From contig NZ_CP028369.1 of NCBI RefSeq assembly GCF_003032475.1, positions 1,426,001 through 1,490,000 of the forward strand: a DNA stretch of 64,000 nucleotides, read 5' to 3'. Numbering within the stretch: the stretch's first letter is position 1; each line of letters starts with the position of its first letter. Position numbers and translations under genes: made by a program. Source of the stretch: Streptomyces sp. P3 (GTDB taxonomy: Bacteria > Actinomycetota > Actinomycetes > Streptomycetales > Streptomycetaceae). Below the pieces are notes generated by a model that saw nothing but the letters and a program-made list of their open reading frames with translations, was not told the origin of the DNA and made no database searches. Below, piece after piece: positions 34,201 to 42,880 of the stretch.

Positions 34201-35037
34201 TCAGGACGTCAGCGGCAGGGCGTCCATGTAGGCGTTGGACGGCTGGGGCGCCTTCGCCACGCTCCGGGCGTCCAGCGCGACCGCCGCCGACGCCGTGCCC
34301 AGCGTCCCGCCCGGATGCCAGGTCCCGGTGACGTTCACCCAGGTGTCCGCCTTCGGCGCGGCGGCGCCGTGGACCAGTACCTTCACCGACGACGCGTCCG
34401 CCGCACAGCAGCTGACGATGATCCGGGTCAGATACCAGCCGTTCCCGCCCGGGGCCGGCGTGACGAACCCCGTCATCACCACGGTCCGCTTCCCGACGGC
34501 CCGCGACCGGTCCTGCTGCACCCGCTGGGTGAAGTCGGTCAGCGTGATCGGCAGCGGCGAGGTGGCGGGCAGCGGGTCGAATCCGTCCTCCTCCACCGCC
34601 ACCGCCCTGGCCGGCTCACGCGAGGCGGTGTACGAACCGAGCGCGGGCGGGGCGTAGAACAGCAGGCTCAGCACCGGCAGGAACAGCAGCCACGCCACCC
34701 GCGGCACCCGGGAGTGATCGTGCCCGTGATCGTGCCCGTGCACGTCCTCGCCCCCGCCGCCGTCAGCCCGACGCCCATACCCAGGCCCCAGCCCCTGCCC
34801 CTGCCCGTGCCCGTGACGGTGCGCGTCCCCGCCCCCGTCCCCCCCGCCGCCCGGACGCCGTCCCCACGCCTCCGCCGCCGCCGACAGGCCCAGCGCCACC
34901 AGCACCGCTCCCGACGCGATCAGCAGCGGCCGCATGCCCGGCTTCACCAGGTTGAGGTACAGGTCGGTGAAGAGCGCCGCGTGCAGCAGCCCCAGGCCGC
35001 TGAGCACCAGCAACGCCGCTTGCGCGAACCGCCTCAC
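34201..35037 (-). CDS. TIGR03943 (DUF1980)-type permease-partner protein with His-rich loop
   Basis: A 278-residue protein that partners the adjacent permease. Hydrophobic helices at about 5-30, 38-58 and near 112-135 (VAWLLFLPVLSLLFY); between the second and third is a 50-residue loop rich in His, Gly and Asp (HRHGHGQGQGLG, HGHDHGHDHS). The C-terminal extracytoplasmic domain has CC in IIVSCCAADASSVKVLV. The GTG at 35037 overlaps the stop of the permease gene. The loop suggests zinc, nickel or cobalt binding; the function is inferred. Confidence 0.85.
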   Translation of the reverse strand: MRRFAQAALLVLSGLGLLHAALFTDLYLNLVKPGMRPLLIASGAVLVALGLSAAAEAWGRRPGGGGDGGGDAHRHGHGQGQGLGPGYGRRADGGGGEDVHGHDHGHDHSRVPRVAWLLFLPVLSLLFYAPPALGSYTASREPARAVAVEEDGFDPLPATSPLPITLTDFTQRVQQDRSRAVGKRTVVMTGFVTPAPGGNGWYLTRIIVSCCAADASSVKVLVHGAAAPKADTWVNVTGTWHPGGTLGTASAAVALDARSVAKAPQPSNAYMDALPLTS

Positions 35038-36062
35038 AGCAACACCCCTCCGATCACCGCGCTGCACACCACCGCGACCACCGCCGTGGCCGCCGAGAAC
35101 CGCACCGCGAAAGCCCGCCCGAACGTCCCCGCCTGCAACGCGATCAGCTTCAGGTCGACCATCGGCCCCACCACCATGAACGTCAGCCGCGCCACCGGCG
35201 AGAACCCGCTGAGCGACGCCGCCACGAACGCGTCGGCCTCACTGCACACCGCCAGCACGATCGCCAAGGCCGCCAGGAACAGCACCGACAGCCACGGCGA
35301 CCCCGCGAACGTGTCCAGCACCGCGCGCGGCACCGCCACGTTGAACGTCGCCGCCGCCATCGCCCCCACCACCAGAAAGCCCCCGGCGTGCAGGAAGTCG
35401 TGCTGGAAACCCTGCCGGAACTCCGAGAACCGGCTGTGTCCCGGCACATGTCCCGCCGGCCGGTCGGTCCGCGGCCGCAGCCACTCCTCCCGCCCCAGCC
35501 AGAGCCACAGCCAGCCCATCGCGGCGGCCGTCACCAACGAGGCCACCAGCCTCGCCAGCACCATCTCCGGGCGGCCCGGGAACGCCACCGCCGTCGCCGT
35601 CAGCACCACCGGGTTCACCGCCGGCGCCGACAGCAGGAACGCGAACGCCGCGGCCGGTGTCACCCCCCGCCCGATCAGACTGTTCGCCACCGGCACCGAC
35701 GCGCACTCGCACCCCGGCAGCACCACTCCCGCCGCCCCCGCCACCGGCACCGCCAGCGCGGGCCGCTTGGGCAGCACCCGCTGGAAGACACTCGCCGGCA
35801 CGAACGCGTTGATCGCCCCCGACAACGCCGTCCCCAACAGCAGGAACGGCAGCGCCTGCACGGTCACGGCCAGGCACACCGTCCGCCAGGCCTGCACCGC
35901 AGGCTCGTCCAGCGACCGCCCGACGACCACCAGCAGCAGACCCGGCACCACCGCCGCGCCCAGCAGCAACAGCGGCCAGCGCCGCGGCAGCCCACGCCCC
36001 GCGGGAGCGTCCGCCACGCCGTCGGCCACCGTGCCCAAGGGCCGTACGTCCGTCTCCTGCAT
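35034..36062 (-). CDS. UPF0718/DUF318 family permease
   Basis: A 342-residue integral membrane protein with about eight helices. Family features are GCECASVPVANSLIGRGV and LSAPAVNPVVLTATAVAF with the conserved GCEC cysteines (about residues 145-150). Members are proposed to move metal ions or small solutes; some are linked to zinc-regulated genes in other bacteria. It is overlapped by the TIGR03943-type gene (GTGA), the usual two-gene arrangement. No clear Zur box seen upstream. Confidence 0.85.
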   Translation of the reverse strand: MQETDVRPLGTVADGVADAPAGRGLPRRWPLLLLGAAVVPGLLLVVVGRSLDEPAVQAWRTVCLAVTVQALPFLLLGTALSGAINAFVPASVFQRVLPKRPALAVPVAGAAGVVLPGCECASVPVANSLIGRGVTPAAAFAFLLSAPAVNPVVLTATAVAFPGRPEMVLARLVASLVTAAAMGWLWLWLGREEWLRPRTDRPAGHVPGHSRFSEFRQGFQHDFLHAGGFLVVGAMAAATFNVAVPRAVLDTFAGSPWLSVLFLAALAIVLAVCSEADAFVAASLSGFSPVARLTFMVVGPMVDLKLIALQAGTFGRAFAVRFSAATAVVAVVCSAVIGGVLL

Positions 36063-36068
36063 CCCGCC

Positions 36069-36344
36069 CTACACCCGTCCTTCCCGCAACCGCACGGCCT
36101 GCCGCGCACCGAACTCCACCGTCCGCCGCAGGTGCCGCATGTGCCGCACGAGCAAAGCGAGTTCGGCGTCCGCGAGATCGTCGGTGAGCAGCATCCGGTC
36201 GCCGCCCGGCCGCTCGCGCATCCGCCCGGACGCCGCGATCCGCTCCGGCGCGGTCGCCTCGGGCACCCGCCTCCGGCCGGCCATGCACCGGCGGGAGACC
36301 ACGGACAGCCCGTCCAGCAGCCGCGACCGCAGGTTCTGGGACAT
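36069..36344 (-). CDS. Small Arg-rich hypothetical protein
   Basis: A 91-residue protein with many Arg residues and a probable helical segment (LTDDLADAELALLVRHMRHLRRTVEFG). ATG 36344 has AAGGGGAGCG just upstream. The stop is 6 bp before the permease start, so it is probably the first gene of that operon. No family recognised; a role linked to the permease is possible from position only. Confidence 0.6.
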   Translation of the reverse strand: MSQNLRSRLLDGLSVVSRRCMAGRRRVPEATAPERIAASGRMRERPGGDRMLLTDDLADAELALLVRHMRHLRRTVEFGARQAVRLREGRV

Positions 36345-36600
36345 CGCTCCCCTTCGCCGGCGCCCTCGTCGACGCCGTCCGCAGATCGTACGACGCACCG
36401 GTCCCACGATCCCCGGAAGAAGTACGGGTCCCCGGTCCCCAGCACCAGCACCAGCACCAGCCTGAGGTCATAGGAGCGGTTGCCGCCCCGTCGCGACGCC
36501 CGCCACCGGCACGGCCCCCCGGCCGGGCACACGTCCCGCCCGCCTATCCTGGCCGTAGCCCAGCCGCACCCAGCCCGCCACCCCGTCCGAGGAGCAGTCC

Positions 36601-37377
36601 ATGGCCGCCGCCGCACCGTCCACCGCCTCCCGCATCGCCGTCGTCACCGGTGCGAGCAGCGGAATCGGCGCCGCGACCGCCCGGGAGCTCGCCGCGGCCG
36701 GCTACCGCGTGGTCCTGACCGCCCGCCGCAAGGACCGCATCGAGGCGCTCGCCGAGGAGATCACCCGCTCGGGCGGCTCAGCGACGGCCTACCAGCTGGA
36801 CGTCACCGACCGCGCCGCCGTCGACGAGTTCGCCACCGCCTTCCGGACGATCGGTGTGCTCGTCAACAACGCCGGCGGCGCACTCGGCGCCGACCCCGTC
36901 GCCACCGGCGACCCCGCCGACTGGCGCACCATGTACGAGACGAACGTCCTCGGCACCCTGAACGTCACCCAGGCGCTCCTCCCCCAGCTCGTGGCGAGCG
37001 GCGACGGCACCGTGGTCGTGGTCTCCTCCACCGCCGGACTCGGCACGTACGAGGGCGGCGGGGGCTATGTCGCCGCCAAGCACGGCGCGCACGTCCTCGC
37101 CGAGACCCTCCGCCTGGAGATCGTCGGGCAGCCGGTCCGGGTCATCGAGATCGCCCCCGGCATGGTGAAGACCGACGAGTTCGCCCTGACCCGCTTCGGC
37201 GGCGACCAGGACAGGGCGGCCAAGGTCTACCAGGGCGTCGCCGAACCCCTCACCGCCTCCGACGTCGCCGAGACCATCGCCTGGGCGGTGACCCGCCCCA
37301 GCCACGTCAACGTCGACCTCCTCGTCCTGCGCCCCCGCGCCCAGGCCTCGAACACCAAGGTCCACCGCGAGCTGTGA
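36601..37377 (+). CDS. Short-chain dehydrogenase/reductase
   Basis: A 258-residue classical SDR. NAD(P)-binding TGASSGIGAATARELAAAG at about residue 17, NNAGG near 90, a catalytic Ser in VVVSSTAGLG, and YVAAK (about 157-161). RRKDRIE after beta-2 favours NADP. Relatives include broad-specificity alcohol/aldehyde oxidoreductases of the YdfG group. The substrate is unknown. Start ATG 36601. Confidence 0.93.
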   Translation: MAAAAPSTASRIAVVTGASSGIGAATARELAAAGYRVVLTARRKDRIEALAEEITRSGGSATAYQLDVTDRAAVDEFATAFRTIGVLVNNAGGALGADPVATGDPADWRTMYETNVLGTLNVTQALLPQLVASGDGTVVVVSSTAGLGTYEGGGGYVAAKHGAHVLAETLRLEIVGQPVRVIEIAPGMVKTDEFALTRFGGDQDRAAKVYQGVAEPLTASDVAETIAWAVTRPSHVNVDLLVLRPRAQASNTKVHREL

Positions 37378-37384
37378 GCCGGCC

Positions 37385-37414
37385 GCGGCGCCCCCCGTGC
37401 GCGGGGGGCGCCGC
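37385..37414. terminator. 12-bp-stem terminator between convergent genes
   Basis: GCGGCGCCCCCC (37385-37396) pairs with GGGGGGCGCCGC (37403-37414) around a 6-nt loop. It is 7 bp after the SDR stop and 9 bp before the convergent lipoprotein stop. Confidence 0.8.
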
Positions 37415-37423
37415 CTCACGCGG

Positions 37424-37729
37424 TCATGGACCCGTGCAGCCGGGATCGTCGACAATCACCGCGTTGGCCGGGATGACGACGACCTCGTCGTCGTCCTCGG
37501 CCTGCACGAACTTCGTCGTGGCATAACCCCGCCGGCCCTTCCCCACGCACTTCGTCGCAAGGTTCCCGAAGCCGTCCGGGAAGTTGTGGACCTCGGCCGG
37601 GGTGTCCTCCCCGGCCCGCCCGGCCACGGGGGCGTCGGCCTTGCCCCGCTCGTCGTAGTACTGCTGCGAGCACCCGCCGAGCAGCAGCGCGAGAGCGCAC
37701 GCGACACCGGCCGCCGTCAGCCGCCGCAC
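37424..37729 (-). CDS. Small lipoprotein, paralogue of its neighbour (second of two)
   Basis: A 101-residue lipoprotein with lipobox LLLGGC after a short signal sequence starting at GTG 37729. The mature part shares DERGKADAPVAGRAGEDTPAEV and FPDGFGNLATKCVGKG with the upstream gene, showing a tandem duplication. The C-terminus (FVQAEDDDEVVVIPANAVIVDDPGC) is close in function but not identical. The start lies inside the last 13 bases of the first gene. Function unknown. Confidence 0.75.
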   Translation of the reverse strand: MRRLTAAGVACALALLLGGCSQQYYDERGKADAPVAGRAGEDTPAEVHNFPDGFGNLATKCVGKGRRGYATTKFVQAEDDDEVVVIPANAVIVDDPGCTGP

Positions 37730-38007
37730 GTCTTGTCCTCGACGATCTGCACGTTGGACGGACCGGTCGCGTTGGTCGTCACGTACGCCCGGTACCCGTG
37801 TCCCACGCACTTCGTGGCCAGGTTCCCGAACCCGTCGGGCATGTTGAACACCTCGGCGGGCGTGTCGTCCCCCGCCTTCCCCTGCACCGGAGCGTCCCCC
37901 TTGCCCCGCTTGTCCTCGTACTCCTGGGAACAGCCGGCCAGCGTCCCGACGGCCAGCAGCACCAGCCCCGCGGCCCAGACCCCCGCACGCATCCGTTTGC
38001 GCTCCAT
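37717..38007 (-). CDS. Small lipoprotein, first of a tandem pair
   Basis: A 96-residue lipoprotein beginning MERKRMRAGVWAAGLVLL, with lipobox GTLAGC. The mature region, QEYEDKRGKGDAPVQGKAG and NMPDGFGNLATKCVGHGYRAYVTT, matches the next gene at most positions. Two conserved cysteines (ATKCVG and DKTCGG) may form a disulfide. The stop overlaps the second gene by 13 bases, so they are co-translated. No known family recognised. Confidence 0.75.
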   Translation of the reverse strand: MERKRMRAGVWAAGLVLLAVGTLAGCSQEYEDKRGKGDAPVQGKAGDDTPAEVFNMPDGFGNLATKCVGHGYRAYVTTNATGPSNVQIVEDKTCGG

Positions 38008-38145
38008 CGCAGAACCCCCGTCTTCCCGTGTCCCCGTGCCCCCGTAGGCCCCTGTGTCGCATCCCTGTTCGAGCAAGCTCGAAGATGCACGTGAAGACAC
38101 CACCGCACCCCGCCCCGGTTCCCACTCCGCCGTAAGGTCTGCCGC

Positions 38146-39402
38146 GTGGACCGACACATACCGTTCGAGACGCTGCACAACTTCCGCGACCTGGGCGGAT
38201 ACCGCACCGGAACCGGTCACCGGATCCGCCCGGGCCGCCTGTTCCGTGCGGACTCCCTCGGCAAACTCACCCCCGGCACCCGGGACTGGGACCGCTTCCT
38301 CGCCCTGGGCATCGGCACGGTGATCGACCTGCGGCATCCCGGGGAGATCGAGGCGCGGGGCCGCGTCCCCCGGCACGGCTCCTTCGTCTACCAGAACCTC
38401 AGCATCGAACACCGCCCCTACAACCAGGCGGCGCTGACCCCGGACCTCGACCCCGGCCCCTACCTCTGCGCCCGCTACATGGAGGTCGCCGAGGACGGCG
38501 TCAAGGAGATCGCGGCGGCACTGCGCCTGGTCGCCGAGGCGCGCGAGGGCGTGGTCTTCCACTGCGCCTCCGGCAAGGACCGCACCGGCCAGCTCGCCGC
38601 CCTGGTCCTCGCCCTCCTCGGCGTCCCGGACGAGACGATCATCGAGGACTTCAGCCTGACCGAACTGGCGACCCGGGCCCTGCTGGACGACTGGCGGGCC
38701 CGCAACGACGGCCGCTCCCCGGGCTGGCCGGCCTTCGGCCGCGCCCCCGAGGCGGCGATGCGGCTGTTCCTGGCGGCGCTGCGCGAGCGCCACGGCTCGG
38801 TGGAGGCGTATGTGACGCACGCCCTGGGCCTCGACGCGCAGACGCTGTCCGCCGCCCTGCGCGACCGGCTCCTGGAACCCCTCCCCACCGCCTGGCCGGA
38901 GCCGGTCCACCGCAGAGCCTCCCCCGAGGACGCCCCTGTCCTGGTCCGCCTGCGCGACACGGCCGCCCTGTGGCAACTGGCCCGCGGCATCCGGCAATGG
39001 CAGCCGGGCGAGAAGACCGAGGCCCACTTCCTCGACCGGATGCGCGAGGGCGAGGTCTGGCTGGCGCACACCGGCGCCGACCTCACCGGGGCCTACGAAC
39101 TCTGGTGGGACGACCCGGCGGCCTGGGGCCCGCGCCCGCCCGAGGCGGGATACGTCCACCGTCTGATGACGGCCCCCCACACCGCCCCGCCCGGCGCCGG
39201 CCGCAGGCTGCTGGCCCACGCCGAGTCCCGCATCACCGCCGCCGGACGCCCCTACGCCCGCCTCGACTGCCTCTCCGCCAACCCCCGCCTGCGGGCCTAC
39301 TACGAGGCGGCGGGCTACACGGTCGTGGGCGAACAGCGCGCGAAGGACGGCGGCTCGGGCAGCCCGTACGCGGTGACGCTGCTGGAGAAACGCCTCGGGT
39401 GA
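38146..39402 (+). CDS. Fusion of tyrosine phosphatase and GNAT acetyltransferase
   Basis: A 418-residue two-domain protein. Residues 1-250 are a bacterial tyrosine/dual-specificity phosphatase of the DUF-type family, with FRDLGGYRTGTGHRIRPGRLFR near the start and the CX5R-type signature HCASGKDRTGQ (about 138). Residues about 265-415 are a GNAT acetyltransferase (APPGAGRRLLAHAESRITAAG acetyl-CoA region, then LSANPRLRAYYEAAGYTVVGE). Both modules are complete by eye. Start GTG 38146. Substrates unknown. Confidence 0.88.
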   Translation: MDRHIPFETLHNFRDLGGYRTGTGHRIRPGRLFRADSLGKLTPGTRDWDRFLALGIGTVIDLRHPGEIEARGRVPRHGSFVYQNLSIEHRPYNQAALTPDLDPGPYLCARYMEVAEDGVKEIAAALRLVAEAREGVVFHCASGKDRTGQLAALVLALLGVPDETIIEDFSLTELATRALLDDWRARNDGRSPGWPAFGRAPEAAMRLFLAALRERHGSVEAYVTHALGLDAQTLSAALRDRLLEPLPTAWPEPVHRRASPEDAPVLVRLRDTAALWQLARGIRQWQPGEKTEAHFLDRMREGEVWLAHTGADLTGAYELWWDDPAAWGPRPPEAGYVHRLMTAPHTAPPGAGRRLLAHAESRITAAGRPYARLDCLSANPRLRAYYEAAGYTVVGEQRAKDGGSGSPYAVTLLEKRLG

Positions 39403-39406
39403 ACCC

Positions 39407-39442
39407 GTGGATGAGGCCCGCGTTCACGGGAGCCTCATCCAC
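39407..39442. terminator. Perfect 11-bp hairpin between convergent genes
   Basis: GTGGATGAGGC (39407-39417) pairs with GCCTCATCCAC (39432-39442) around a 14-nt loop, directly after the phosphatase stop (39402) and abutting the RtcB stop (39443). It should terminate both. Confidence 0.75.
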
Positions 39443-40636
39443 TCAGCCCTTCACACAGATGAACTGCTTCAGCTTGGCCACGACCTGCACGAGGTCCCGC
39501 TGCTGGTCGATGACCTGCTCGATCGGCTTGTAGGCGCCCGGAATCTCGTCCACGACGCCGGAGTCCTTGCGGCACTCCACGCCCCGCGTCTGCTCCTCCA
39601 GGTCCCTCGTCGAGAAGCGGCGCTTGGCCGCGGTCCGGCTCATGCGCCGACCCGCTCCGTGCGAGGCCGAGTTGAAGGCCTTGTCGTTGCCCAGGCCCTT
39701 CACGATGTACGAGCCCGTGCCCATCGAGCCCGGGATGATCCCGTACTCGCCCGCACCCGCCCGGATCGCGCCCTTGCGCGTGACCAGCAGGTCCATGCCC
39801 TCGTAGCGTTCCTCCGCCACGTAGTTGTGGTGGCAGGAGATCTCCTGCTCGAAGGTCGGCTTCGCCTTCTTGAACTCCCTGCGGACCACGTCCTTCAGGA
39901 GCGCCATCATGATCGTGCGGTTGTACTTCGCGTACTCCTGCGCCCAGTAGAGGTCGTTGCGGTAGGCCGCCATCTGCGGGGTGTCCGAGACGAAGACCGC
40001 GAGATCACGGTCGACCAGGCCCTGGTTGTGCGGGAGGTCCCGGGCCACGCCGATGTGGTGGTCCGCCAGTTCCTTGCCGATGTTGCGGGAACCGGAGTGC
40101 AGCATGAGCCAGACCACCCCGTCCTCACTCGTGCAAAGTTCAACGAAGTGATTGCCGGCGCCCAGCGTCCCCATCTGCCTGCCCGCCCGTTCGCGGCGGA
40201 ACCTCACCGTCTCCGCCACGCCGTCGAAGCGGCCCCAGAAGTCGTCCCAGCCACCGGCGGCCAGGCCGTGGAACTGCCCCGGATCCACGGGGTCGTCGTG
40301 CATCCCGCGCCCCACCGGAACGGCCTGCTCGATCTTCGAGCGCAGCCGGGACAGGTCCCCCGGCAGGTCGTTCGCCGTCAACGACGTCCTGACCGCCGAC
40401 ATCCCGCACCCGATGTCGACCCCCACCGCCGCCGGACAGACGGCCCCGCTCATGGCGATGACCGAGCCGACCGTCGCGCCCTTGCCGTAGTGGACGTCCG
40501 GCATGACCGCCAGACCCTTGATCCACGGCAGGGTGGCCACGTTGCGCAGCTGCTGCAGCGCGCCCTCCTCGACCGACGCCGGGTCGGTCCACATGCGGAT
40601 GGGCACTTTCGCGCCCGGCATTTCCACGTACGACAT
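39443..40636 (-). CDS. rtcB: RtcB-family RNA ligase
   Basis: A 397-residue RtcB-type 3'-phosphate RNA ligase. Metal-binding motifs include GVDIGCGMSAVR (the key Cys), GTLGAGNHFVEL and HSGSRNIG, and the guanylated His lies in SASHGAGRRMSRTAAKRRF. It ligates RNA 3'-phosphate to 5'-OH, using GTP and manganese; in bacteria a role in RNA repair or tRNA/rRNA maintenance is proposed. No archease or RtcR regulator is next to it. Start ATG 40636 (MSYVEMPGAKVPIRMW). Confidence 0.92.
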   Translation of the reverse strand: MSYVEMPGAKVPIRMWTDPASVEEGALQQLRNVATLPWIKGLAVMPDVHYGKGATVGSVIAMSGAVCPAAVGVDIGCGMSAVRTSLTANDLPGDLSRLRSKIEQAVPVGRGMHDDPVDPGQFHGLAAGGWDDFWGRFDGVAETVRFRRERAGRQMGTLGAGNHFVELCTSEDGVVWLMLHSGSRNIGKELADHHIGVARDLPHNQGLVDRDLAVFVSDTPQMAAYRNDLYWAQEYAKYNRTIMMALLKDVVRREFKKAKPTFEQEISCHHNYVAEERYEGMDLLVTRKGAIRAGAGEYGIIPGSMGTGSYIVKGLGNDKAFNSASHGAGRRMSRTAAKRRFSTRDLEEQTRGVECRKDSGVVDEIPGAYKPIEQVIDQQRDLVQVVAKLKQFICVKG

Positions 40637-40847
40637 ATCGCCTTCTTCCCCCCGGATGACCAACAAAAGCAGTGAGTCGCAAAACCGGTGCCAAGGTCGA
40701 CGAAAAGGGACGGCGGACCGGCATCCACGGTGGTGCTTGCGATACACATTGTCTGCAGGGACCGACCCCGCCCGGCAAGCGATTAACCAGCGGGGACGCG
40801 GGCCCGGAGACCGAACATCCCGAAGTGACCGTCGAGAGGAGCCGACC

Positions 40848-41711
40848 GTGCAGCGGAAGGCCTACGTACCAGGCGTCGTCGCGCTCCTCGCGGCGCTGCT
40901 GGCCGGCTGCACCGGCGGCTCGGACGACACCGGCTCGGACGACAAGTCCAACCCGGGCGAGGCCAACACCTCGGCGCCCGCCGCCCAGCCGGGCAGGTAC
41001 GCCACGCTGCCGGAGGCGTGCGGCGTGGTGAGCCGGGCCACGCTCGACTCCCTGCTTCCCGGCATCCAGCAGCTCACCGACCCGGCGCGACGCGAGACGG
41101 CCTACGCCGGCGAGGCGACACTGACCTACGACACGGACCGCAAGGTGGGGTGCCGTTGGAAGGTGGAGTCGGCGGACGCCACCGATCACCTCCTCGTCGA
41201 CTTCGAGCGGGTCGTCTCCTACGACAACGCGGTGAGCGACGACTCCCAGGCGGAGACCCTCTTCGCGGCGCAGGTGACGGCGGCCGACCTGCCGGCGCCC
41301 GCCGCGTCCGCCACGGCCGGTGTCTCCCCCTCCACGAGTGCCACGGGTTCCCCGGGCGCGGCAGCCTCGTCCTCGTCGCCGGCCGCCGCCTCCGGTTCTC
41401 CGTCCGCCTCCTCGCCGCCGGCCTCCGCTTCCGCGTCGGCCGCTGCCTCCTCGACGGTCGCGCCGGCCGATCTGCAGCCCCGGCTGCTGGACGACCTCGG
41501 CGACGAGGCGTTCGTCGACGACGCCCTCGGGAGTTCCGGTTCGACGGTCAAGCAGCGCACGGTGACTGTGGCGTTCCGCACGTCGAACGTCATTGTGACC
41601 ATCCAGTACGAGGAGCAGCCGGCGACCCTCGGAGTGACGCCGGACAGTGAGGACATGCAGGACAAGGCCCGGAAACTGGCCGCGCGGTTGGTCGACGCGT
41701 TGGCCGGCTGA
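40848..41711 (+). CDS. DUF3558-type lipoprotein with Ser/Ala/Pro linker
   Basis: A 287-residue lipoprotein (lipobox LLAGC) with a DUF3558 core: YATLPEACGVVSRATLDSLLPG near residue 55 and GCRWKVESAD around 105, then a very Ser/Ala/Pro-rich linker (about 150-205) and a terminal beta-rich part (VKQRTVTVAFRTSNVIVTIQYE). Start GTG 40848 after GAGAGGAG. It is the first of two related genes. DUF3558 proteins are surface-exposed; their role is unknown. Confidence 0.8.
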   Translation: MQRKAYVPGVVALLAALLAGCTGGSDDTGSDDKSNPGEANTSAPAAQPGRYATLPEACGVVSRATLDSLLPGIQQLTDPARRETAYAGEATLTYDTDRKVGCRWKVESADATDHLLVDFERVVSYDNAVSDDSQAETLFAAQVTAADLPAPAASATAGVSPSTSATGSPGAAASSSSPAAASGSPSASSPPASASASAAASSTVAPADLQPRLLDDLGDEAFVDDALGSSGSTVKQRTVTVAFRTSNVIVTIQYEEQPATLGVTPDSEDMQDKARKLAARLVDALAG

Positions 41712-41829
41712 CGCCGGTTCGGGGCGGTCTGTGCCCCGTCCGTGTAGCCCTCGAAGCGGAACCGCACAGAGTCCTCACCGCGTACCGTGGCCCCTCGGAC
41801 CCGATCCGACCGCAGGAACCACGAGCGTC

Positions 41830-42804
41830 ATGAGTGAAGGAACCATGCAGCGACGAGCCCAGCGAGACGGCCAGTTCAACCAGCGCGAGGAGCGTGACGA
41901 GCGAGCGAGGCGCACAGGAGGGCTGGGCCGCCTCCTGGCAGCCGCGGTCACCGTCCCGGTCATGCTGATCGCCGCGGGCTGCTCCTCGGACTCCGGCTCG
42001 GACGACGGCTCGAAGGACGCGGCCGCCGCCACCGGTTCCGCCGCCGACTCGGCCGCGAGCGCCGCGCCCAGCGTGCAGGCCGCGGCCTACCAGAAGCTGC
42101 CTCAGGCGTGCGCGGTGGTGTCGAAGAAGACGCTGACCGAGCTGGTGCCCAAGGGGGTCACCTCCGGCAAGGAGGGGACCACCGGGGACACCACGGACCG
42201 GGCGAGCTGTTCGTGGTCGAGCCTGGCCAACAACGGGGTGAAGGGTTCGCAGTTCCGCTGGCTGAACGTGTCGCTGCTGCGTTTCGAGTCGGACGCGACG
42301 ACCGGCGACGGCGAGTCGCAGGCGAAGACGTACTACGCGAAGCAGGTCAAGGACTCCCAGGCGGTGGCGGGCGCGACCAACGCGAAGTCGCAGCCGGTCG
42401 CGGGAACGGGCGACGAGGCGACGCTGGTGCGTTACGACCTGAAGAAGACCGAGGGCGCCTTCAAGCAGCAGACGGTGGTGGCGCGGGTGGAGAACGTCGT
42501 CGTCACGCTGGACTACAACGGGGCCGGCCTGGCGGGCGACAAGGCGCCGAGCGCGGACGCGCTGTCGGCGTCGGCGCAGAAGGCCGCGAAGGAGGCGGTG
42601 GCCTCGGTGCGGTCGGCCAACGGCGTGGGCGGCGGCGGGAGTTCGCAGGGTTCGTCGGCCGGTCCGGCCTCCCCGTCCCCGTCGAAGTCGTCCTCCGTCT
42701 CGCCGGGCCAGGGGGCCTCGCTGCCGTCGTCGACGACCCCGAAGGCGACGGCGTCCAAGGCGGCCGCGGCGGCTCCGAAGGCGACCGCCTCCGCGAAGAG
42801 CTGA
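41830..42804 (+). CDS. DUF3558-type lipoprotein
   Basis: A 324-residue relative of the previous gene. Signal and lipobox LIAAGC follow a positively charged lead; the core reads YQKLPQACAVVSKKTLTELVP and SCSWSSLANNG, then TVVARVENVVVTLDYNGAG. The C-terminal 60 residues are Ser/Pro/Lys/Ala-rich and probably disordered. ATG 41845, with GGAACC close in front, is an alternative start. It and the upstream gene look like a diverged duplication. Confidence 0.8.
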   Translation: MSEGTMQRRAQRDGQFNQREERDERARRTGGLGRLLAAAVTVPVMLIAAGCSSDSGSDDGSKDAAAATGSAADSAASAAPSVQAAAYQKLPQACAVVSKKTLTELVPKGVTSGKEGTTGDTTDRASCSWSSLANNGVKGSQFRWLNVSLLRFESDATTGDGESQAKTYYAKQVKDSQAVAGATNAKSQPVAGTGDEATLVRYDLKKTEGAFKQQTVVARVENVVVTLDYNGAGLAGDKAPSADALSASAQKAAKEAVASVRSANGVGGGGSSQGSSAGPASPSPSKSSSVSPGQGASLPSSTTPKATASKAAAAAPKATASAKS

Positions 42805-42880
42805 CGGTCCGGAAAGGCGTGCACCGCACACATGTGCCACCCTGTTGCGCGCAAGAACACGCAAGGGGAGGGGAGTACGG

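Noticed and set aside
36431..36463. Regulatory repeat of cagcac units upstream of the Arg-rich gene
   Set aside because: A short low-complexity run of about four units; nothing ties it to regulation.
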